59,118 nucleotides of DNA from Oxalobacteraceae bacterium. Its GTDB lineage: Bacteria > Pseudomonadota > Gammaproteobacteria > Burkholderiales > Burkholderiaceae_D. Shown piece after piece: positions 54,722 through 59,118 of the stretch. The translations under genes and the position numbers were made by a program. Below the pieces are notes generated by a model. The model searched no databases and had not been told where the DNA came from. It saw nothing but the letters and a program-made list of their open reading frames with translations. Within the stretch, counting starts at the first letter, position 1. Every line of letters begins with the position of its first letter. Location: positions 1 to 59,118 of the forward strand of contig JANXTY010000005.1 in assembly GCA_025352145.1 (NCBI GenBank), given 5' to 3'.

Positions 54722-55899
54722 AAATTCTGCAAAGATATTTTGCGATCGAGATTACCCAGGCGGTACTTTTCGTATTAGCTAGTTTCCTCGCATTTTTTTC
54801 TATATTCGAGTTACAAAGTGAAATGCAAGTGGTGGGGCGCGGTGGTTACCACCTTCCCCATGCGTTTTTGTATGTGTTGCTTAAAATGCCCAGCAATGCT
54901 TATTTGTTGATGCCCATTGCGGCATTGATTGGCACCATATTCGCATTAGCGCAATTTGCTTCGCGCTCTGAATTTACTATCATGCGCGCATCGAGTATGT
55001 CGACGCTGATGGCCGGTACCATGCTTGCGAAGATTGGTTTTTTCATTGCCATTGCGACTTTGGTACTGGGCGAATTCATCGCGCCTCTAGGGGCAAAATT
55101 TGCTGAAACATTGAAATTGAAAGCTGAGGGCAGTGCCATTTCGCAGGAATTTCGTTCTGGCTTGTGGGCGAAGGATCTTATCAAAGATAGCGGTTTAAAT
55201 GGTGCGGTTATCGGTTCCCGATTCATTAATGTCGCTAAATATTTGCCCGACGGACAACTGCAAGGCGTTAAGCTTTATGAATTTGATCGTGAGTTTCGTT
55301 TGACTGGTTTGATATTGGCCGCACGAGCCGATTATCAAGAGACGGCAAAAACATGGCGATTGTCCGAGGTCACTGAGACGCATTTTTCAAACGCGCCAAT
55401 GGCGACACGTGGCGCCCCGGCCAATTTATTTGGGAGCGGCAAGATAACAAATCTGACTGTTCCTATCGTCTCGACCAAAAATACCGTGATCAAAGATTTT
55501 GTGTCCGAGATAACGCCGGGAATTTTGTCGGTCATGTTTGCCGATCCCGACAAAATGTCTGCCTATGATCTGTGGCTCTATACCAAGCATCTGGTGGATA
55601 ATAAACAGGATTCAAAGCGCTATCAAATTGCATTCTGGAAAAAAATTATTTATCCCTTCGCCGTGTTGGTCATGATGGCGCTGGCTTTGCCGTTTGCTTA
55701 CCTGCATTATCGCTCCGGTGGTGTCAGTCTGAAAATTTTTACCGGCATCATGATAGGCGTCAGCTTCGTATTGCTGGACTCACTATTTTCACATGTCGGC
55801 ATATTAAATACCTGGCCCGCGTTTGTGACGGCAGTCGCGCCAAGTGCACTGTTTTTGATGATGGCCACTTCGGCACTTTGGTGGGTTGAGAGGCGTTGA
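54718..55899 (+). CDS. lptG: LPS export permease LptG
   Basis: A 393-residue partner of LptF with the same layout (six helices, periplasmic jellyroll). N-terminal [18 protein letters not shown] and the C-terminal GGVSLKIFTGIMIGVSFVLL segment are typical. Start is the ATG at 54718 (overlapping the lptF stop), not the earlier open frame inside lptF. Confidence 0.95.
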   Translation: MKILQRYFAIEITQAVLFVLASFLAFFSIFELQSEMQVVGRGGYHLPHAFLYVLLKMPSNAYLLMPIAALIGTIFALAQFASRSEFTIMRASSMSTLMAGTMLAKIGFFIAIATLVLGEFIAPLGAKFAETLKLKAEGSAISQEFRSGLWAKDLIKDSGLNGAVIGSRFINVAKYLPDGQLQGVKLYEFDREFRLTGLILAARADYQETAKTWRLSEVTETHFSNAPMATRGAPANLFGSGKITNLTVPIVSTKNTVIKDFVSEITPGILSVMFADPDKMSAYDLWLYTKHLVDNKQDSKRYQIAFWKKIIYPFAVLVMMALALPFAYLHYRSGGVSLKIFTGIMIGVSFVLLDSLFSHVGILNTWPAFVTAVAPSALFLMMATSALWWVERR

Positions 55900-56294
55900 T
55901 GAATCAATTAACGAATCAAGTCATTGCGAAACGCGCGCTGATCCTTTTTGCGCATGGCGCTCGTGATCCAGGCTGGGCCATACCATTTCAGCAGTTGCAG
56001 CAGTTAACCCAGGCATCGGTGCCTGATGTGACCGTCTCACTTAGCTTTCTTGAATTGATGACCCCGAAATTGCCTGAACTAGTGGCGGAGTTGGTGCAGG
56101 CAGGGTGCACCGAAGTGACCATTGTTCCGGTGTTTTTGGGGCAAGGTGGGCATGTCTTGCGTGATCTTCCTGCGACGGTAGAGCAGTTGAAGCTCGATTA
56201 CCCGCAACTCGATTTTCGGATTGCAAAAGCGGTGGGGGAAGATGCGGCTGTGTTGCATGCGATGGCGAATTATTGCATCGACGCTTTAGCCTGA
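55899..56294 (+). CDS. cbiX: CbiX-type sirohydrochlorin cobalt/iron chelatase
   Basis: A 131-residue small chelatase that inserts metal into sirohydrochlorin for sirohaem or cobalamin synthesis. The metal-binding histidines lie in LFAHGARDP (His19) and GQGGHVLRD. At this size it is a single-domain CbiX-S type, acting as a dimer. The start overlaps the lptG stop by one base (TGATG). Confidence 0.9.
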   Translation: MNQLTNQVIAKRALILFAHGARDPGWAIPFQQLQQLTQASVPDVTVSLSFLELMTPKLPELVAELVQAGCTEVTIVPVFLGQGGHVLRDLPATVEQLKLDYPQLDFRIAKAVGEDAAVLHAMANYCIDALA

Positions 56295-56600
56295 CCTTTG
56301 CAGTAAAACAATTATTGAAATTGTACTCAAGTGAGGCGATTAATTGAAACGGGCAGCATAAAGCACAACCTGATGGCAGATTAAATATCGAGGGCACTTC
56401 AGTTTCAGTCTTGATTCGGAAGCACAAAAATGTAGGGCGTGGGTATTCCGTTTACGCAAATTGGAGACAGTGTGCTTGCGAATATTTAGGCCGTATTTGA
56501 TAGCCTTTTTTTGAAGCTGAAATCCAGAATTTCAATGAATTGGAGGGGGGACATAGATATTATCCAAGTAGGTAAGAATTGGGGTAATAAAGACGAAAAA
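56295..56600. other. intergenic region before the tRNA-Asn fragment
   Basis: No gene is evident. An A-rich tract at 56594-56602 belongs to the minus-strand terminator next to it. Confidence 0.5.
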
Positions 56601-56628
56601 AAGGGTTTGCGATTTCTCGCAAACCCTT
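56601..56628 (-). terminator. intrinsic terminator of the tRNA-Asn gene
   Basis: AAGGGTTTGCGA pairs with TCGCAAACCCTT over 12 bp around a 4-base loop. On the minus strand a run of T follows (plus-strand A run at 56595-56602). It lies 8 bases beyond the CCA end of the tRNA fragment, so it is the original terminator of that tRNA gene. Confidence 0.85.
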
Positions 56629-56636
56629 ATGTATCT

Positions 56637-56683
56637 TGGCTCCCCGACCTGGACTCGAACCAGGGGCCCGCGGATTAACAGTC
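56637..56683 (-). tRNA. 3' fragment of tRNA-Asn (GTT), island attachment site
   Basis: On the minus strand the fragment runs from the anticodon loop (GACTGTTAATCC, anticodon GTT) through the T arm (GGTTCGAGTCC) to the acceptor strand and CCA (TCGGGGAGCCA). The 5' half is absent: upstream of GACTG the sequence departs from a tRNA. A 3' tRNA fragment is what an integrated element leaves at one end, with the complete gene restored at the other. Since core genes lie to the left, the island lies to the right. Confidence 0.88.
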
Positions 56684-56866
56684 GGTGCAGAACACAGTAA
56701 GTTATTGATTAATAAAGAAAACCTACCGTAAGCTACGGTAGCTAAAAGTAATTACGAATCAGTAGTTTAGCGTAGTCATGAAAAACTGATGTGTGTACCG
56801 CATTTGTACCGAAATGATTGCAGCTCTTCGATGGATAAACTGTCTTGTGTCGACATATTTTAAAAA

Positions 56867-56895
56867 CAGCGACACGTTCTATTGACGTGTCGCTG
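56867..56895. promoter_or_regulatory. 11-bp inverted repeat upstream of fic, possible operator
   Basis: CAGCGACACGT and ACGTGTCGCTG are perfect inverted copies around TCTATTG, 48 bases before the Fic start codon. The TGTCG motif occurs several more times nearby (about 56848 and 56918). It could be an operator for an island regulator or for the HTH part of the Fic protein; function not shown. The adjacent minus-strand frame (56742-56945) is probably not a gene. Confidence 0.45.
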
Positions 56896-56943
56896 ACAAC
56901 GACATATGCTCCAAACCTGTCGCAATAACTAAGTTTGGACATC

Positions 56944-58065
56944 ATGACAAACGCTCAGCTGGGTTGGCGGGCAGAACGCCCATACAATGAATTACCCCAG
57001 CTGCCTCCCTTGGTCGAGCTGGAAACCAAGACGGTGCTCAAGCGTTGCATTACTGCGCGTGCTGCACTTGCCGAACTTAAGCAGGCAGCTGAGTTAATCC
57101 CTAACCAGACGATGTTGATCAACACCATCCCGTTGCTGGAAGCCAAAGACAGCTCCGAAATTGAAAACATCGTTACCACTACTGACATGCTGTTTCAATA
57201 TGCACAAGGCGGTGACAATCAGGCAAATCGTGCCACCAAAGAGGCATTACGCTACCGCACGGCCTTGTATAGCGGTTTTAAGTCTTTGCAAGACCGCCCG
57301 CTTTGCACAGCGACCGCCGTCGAGATTTGTCGCACACTCAAAGCGGCAGATATGGATATTCGTCGCATACCTGGCACGCAGTTGGCGAATGATCGCACCG
57401 GTGAGGTGATCTATACGCCGCCAGAAGGAGAGGCGCATCTGCGCGATCTGCTTGCTAATTGGGAGCGGTTTTTGCATAACCAAACAGAAATTGATCCGCT
57501 CATTCGCATGGCAGTAGGCCATTATCAGTTCGAAGCCATCCACCCTTTTTCCGACGGCAATGGTCGTACCGGACGTGTGATCAACATCCTGTTTCTCATC
57601 CAGCAAGAGCTGTTGACCTTGCCTATTCTTTACCTGAGCCGTTACATCATCGCCAATAAGGTCGACTACTACCGTCTACTTCTGAGCGTCACCCGTGAGC
57701 AAACCTGGGAGCATTGGATTTTATATATGCTGCAAGCGGTAGAAGAGACCGCGCAATGGACCACGGCCAAAATTGCTGCGATTCGCAATCTGTCTGAAAT
57801 CACGGCGATCCATGTAAAAACACGTTTGCCAAAAATATATAGTCGTGAGCTGGTTGATGTGATCTTTGAGCAGCCGTATTGCCGAATCGGGAACTTGGTT
57901 GACAAGCAAGTCGCGAAGCGCCAGGCAGCCTCGCGTTACTTGAAAGAGTTGGTCTCGATCGGCGTATTACACGAGGCACAGGTCGGGAAGGAAAAGCTCT
58001 TCATTCATCCCAAACTCATGCAACTGCTCATTCGTGATGACAATGTCATAGCGCCGTACATTTAA
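56944..58065 (+). CDS. Fic-family protein (AMP transferase, N-terminal inhibitory helix)
   Basis: A 373-residue Fic protein. The catalytic motif HPFSDGNGRTGR begins at His200 and is complete, consistent with AMPylation or related nucleotide transfer to a hydroxyl. An inhibitory SxxxEN motif at 70-75 (SSEIEN) precedes the core, which places it in the class with an N-terminal autoinhibitory helix. The C-terminal third (about 290-373) is a winged-helix-like region. Such proteins are common on islands; target unknown. Start is the ATG at 56944; a TTG three codons upstream is less likely. Confidence 0.92.
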   Translation: MTNAQLGWRAERPYNELPQLPPLVELETKTVLKRCITARAALAELKQAAELIPNQTMLINTIPLLEAKDSSEIENIVTTTDMLFQYAQGGDNQANRATKEALRYRTALYSGFKSLQDRPLCTATAVEICRTLKAADMDIRRIPGTQLANDRTGEVIYTPPEGEAHLRDLLANWERFLHNQTEIDPLIRMAVGHYQFEAIHPFSDGNGRTGRVINILFLIQQELLTLPILYLSRYIIANKVDYYRLLLSVTREQTWEHWILYMLQAVEETAQWTTAKIAAIRNLSEITAIHVKTRLPKIYSRELVDVIFEQPYCRIGNLVDKQVAKRQAASRYLKELVSIGVLHEAQVGKEKLFIHPKLMQLLIRDDNVIAPYI

Positions 58066-58101
58066 GTTTGCGGGATAGCTGCAACGCCAGGAGGAAAAGA
58101 G

Positions 58102-58353
58102 ATGCTTGAGCGAATCGAAGATATCCAAGGAATTGGGCTGCTATATCAAGCGAACGGCAAGCCACATATCTGCCAGAAAGCAACGCTCATTTATGCGGAC
58201 AACGGACGTGGTAAGTCGACTCTTGCGAGAATCCTTCGATCTGTGTCTATGGGCGAAGCATCCCTGATTGCCAACTGCAAGACTGTTGACGGCACGCTTT
58301 CGCCCAAAGTCGTTTTGCAGTTCGGAAGTGGTCACAAAGTTTGCCTTGGGTGA
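58102..58353 (+). pseudogene. 5' fragment of an AAA-type ATPase (RloC/PrrC-like)
   Basis: An 83-codon frame with AGGAGG before the ATG begins like long AAA ATPases of the RloC/PrrC-associated type: MLERIEDIQGIGLLYQANGK, then Walker A NGRGKST near residues 35-42. Homologues are many hundred residues long; here the frame ends soon after LQFGSGHKV, where integrase sequence in the opposite orientation begins (about 58340). So the gene is truncated by a rearrangement. Only the nucleotide-binding start remains. Confidence 0.7.
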
Positions 58354-58626
58354 ACCGCATGTCACGAAATTTTGCGACGAGATCAGGCGTCACGGCAGCT
58401 AGCGAGTATTTGCCGAAGAATGCTGACACCTCCCGGATGCGGGCACCTTTGCGGCGCTGTGTACTTTCTTTTTTTGTCGGAACAACTTCTGAAACGTAAC
58501 GTTCGAGTGCCATCGACACCAACATTTTTTCGGACGGAGTGCGCTCGATGAAAACGCCGCGCACCATTTCGTCTTCAGCTCGACGTGACCAGTCTTCTGC
58601 GTCGTGTTTGGTTCGAAAAGTTTTTG
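58340..58626 (-). pseudogene. N-terminal fragment of a tyrosine-type integrase
   Basis: On the minus strand the translation KTFRTKHDAEDWSRRAEDEM...RGVFIERTPSEK...SLAAVTPDLVAKFRDMRF is the arm-binding and core-binding region of a site-specific integrase. Both ends are lost: the start is missing near 58626 and the catalytic domain would lie beyond 58340, where ATPase sequence starts instead. The remaining frame continues nonsensically into the ATPase fragment. Confidence 0.75.
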
Positions 58627-58659
58627 CAGTAGTCGGCCAAGGCAGCGGCGCTTGCGCTC

Positions 58660-58929
58660 ATGACGGAACGTAACAAGAAATTCTTGGAACAACTGCCGCT
58701 GCTGTTCGTTTCGCAGAGCAAAGCGAAGGTAACGGCATACATGGATGCTCACGACAACCTCGCGGAGCCATGTCCAAAATGTGGCACTGGCGGCCTGAAG
58801 TGCAAGCAAGGAAAGAATGGGCTGTTTTGGTATTGCACAAACTGGAACGCGACACCGAAGTGCGACGCCACATTTCCAAATGATGCCGGCCGACCGCTCA
58901 TGCCAACCAGCGAAACCACCGACCAATGA
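58660..58929 (+). CDS. topoisomerase-type zinc-finger protein, probably truncated
   Basis: An 89-residue frame with one C4 zinc-finger (CPKCGTGGLKC...WYCTNW...KCDATF), as at the C-terminus of type IA topoisomerases and of some relaxase or transfer proteins. The in-frame sequence upstream has no RBS and soon hits a stop, and the break with the integrase fragment is just before it. It looks like the 3' end of a longer gene, perhaps a conjugation-related topoisomerase. Confidence 0.5.
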   Translation: MTERNKKFLEQLPLLFVSQSKAKVTAYMDAHDNLAEPCPKCGTGGLKCKQGKNGLFWYCTNWNATPKCDATFPNDAGRPLMPTSETTDQ

Positions 58930-59003
58930 GTTACGGAGCTACCAACAAATGGAGAACGAACATGCAAAATGGAATTGAACCGAGATTTTCCATTAGAGAT
59001 TCA

Positions 59004-59118
59004 TCAAGGCGAATAAATGGGTGTAAATTTGGCTGGTAAATCAAATGCTTTTGCAGCATCCCACAAGCCCTGCATCCATGTTCTTTGCTGCATCGCCAGC
59101 GCCAGATTGAGGATGGGT
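59004..59118 (-). CDS. C-terminal end of an unidentified protein (runs off the window)
   Basis: The minus strand is open from the window edge to a TGA at 59004-59006, ending ...WDAAKAFDLPAKFTPIYSP. The composition is protein-like but I cannot name the family. It would be part of the island. Confidence 0.4.
   Translation of the reverse strand, partial: PILNLALAMQQRTWMQGLWDAAKAFDLPAKFTPIYSP

Noticed and set aside
56742-56945. Minus-strand 67-codon frame before fic
   Set aside because: It covers the inverted repeat and likely promoter of fic and shows no protein-like features.

Overview
The window looks like a chromosomal stretch of a Gram-negative betaproteobacterium, probably Burkholderiales and possibly near Oxalobacteraceae (inference). 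The support is a full system I cytochrome c maturation operon in ccmA-to-ccmI order, a pepA / lptF-lptG-cbiX block, a two-partner secretion locus, and many lipoproteins and outer-membrane barrels. There is no rRNA and no intact tRNA; one 47-base tRNA-Asn fragment marks an island boundary.

Layout. 1-2365: an integron-type attC site, a cassette-like secreted protein gene, a poorly explained stretch, a PAP2 phosphatase and a 9-bp tandem repeat. 2366-3901: a flavin-dependent halogenase. 4179-12938: an RND efflux operon (outer-membrane factor, adaptor, permease), a YncE-like beta-propeller and a QseBC/PmrAB-type two-component pair. 13109-15870 (minus): a DUF1800/DUF1501 pair. 16046-23349 (minus): TpsB translocator, FecR-domain protein and a filamentous-haemagglutinin-type exoprotein with sixteen 19-residue cysteine repeats. 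23955-26760 (minus): decayed IS3-family transposase, three attC-like sites around two cassette genes for zinc-ribbon membrane proteins, and a broken tyrosine recombinase. 27363-34218 (minus): ccmABCDEFGHI, with an unannotated 55-codon ORF coupled to ccmB. 34814-51806 (plus): a 17-kb run of about fifteen tightly packed envelope genes. 52047-56294: pepA (minus), then lptF, lptG and cbiX (plus). 56595-59118: tRNA-Asn terminator and 3' fragment, then an island with a Fic protein and truncated ATPase, integrase and zinc-finger genes.

The most interesting part is 34814-51806. It encodes an ApbE flavin transferase, a large HzsA-like lipoprotein with three haem-binding-type motifs, a second small haem lipoprotein, two barrels (one with an SH3 domain), a TlpA thioredoxin, DUF4266 and DUF3570 proteins, a coiled-coil protein, two big TPR proteins, a TolQ/ExbB channel, two different ExbD-like proteins and a TonB/AgmX-type energy transducer. 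Start and stop codons overlap along most of the run, so it is probably one operon and one trans-envelope system. The part list (one TolQ, two ExbD, an AgmX-domain protein, TPR proteins, barrels) resembles the Agl-Glt machinery of myxobacteria, here combined with c-type cytochromes. The ccm operon next to it, divergently transcribed, would supply the haem attachment. The role of this hybrid is not evident from sequence and it is the best candidate for an undescribed system.
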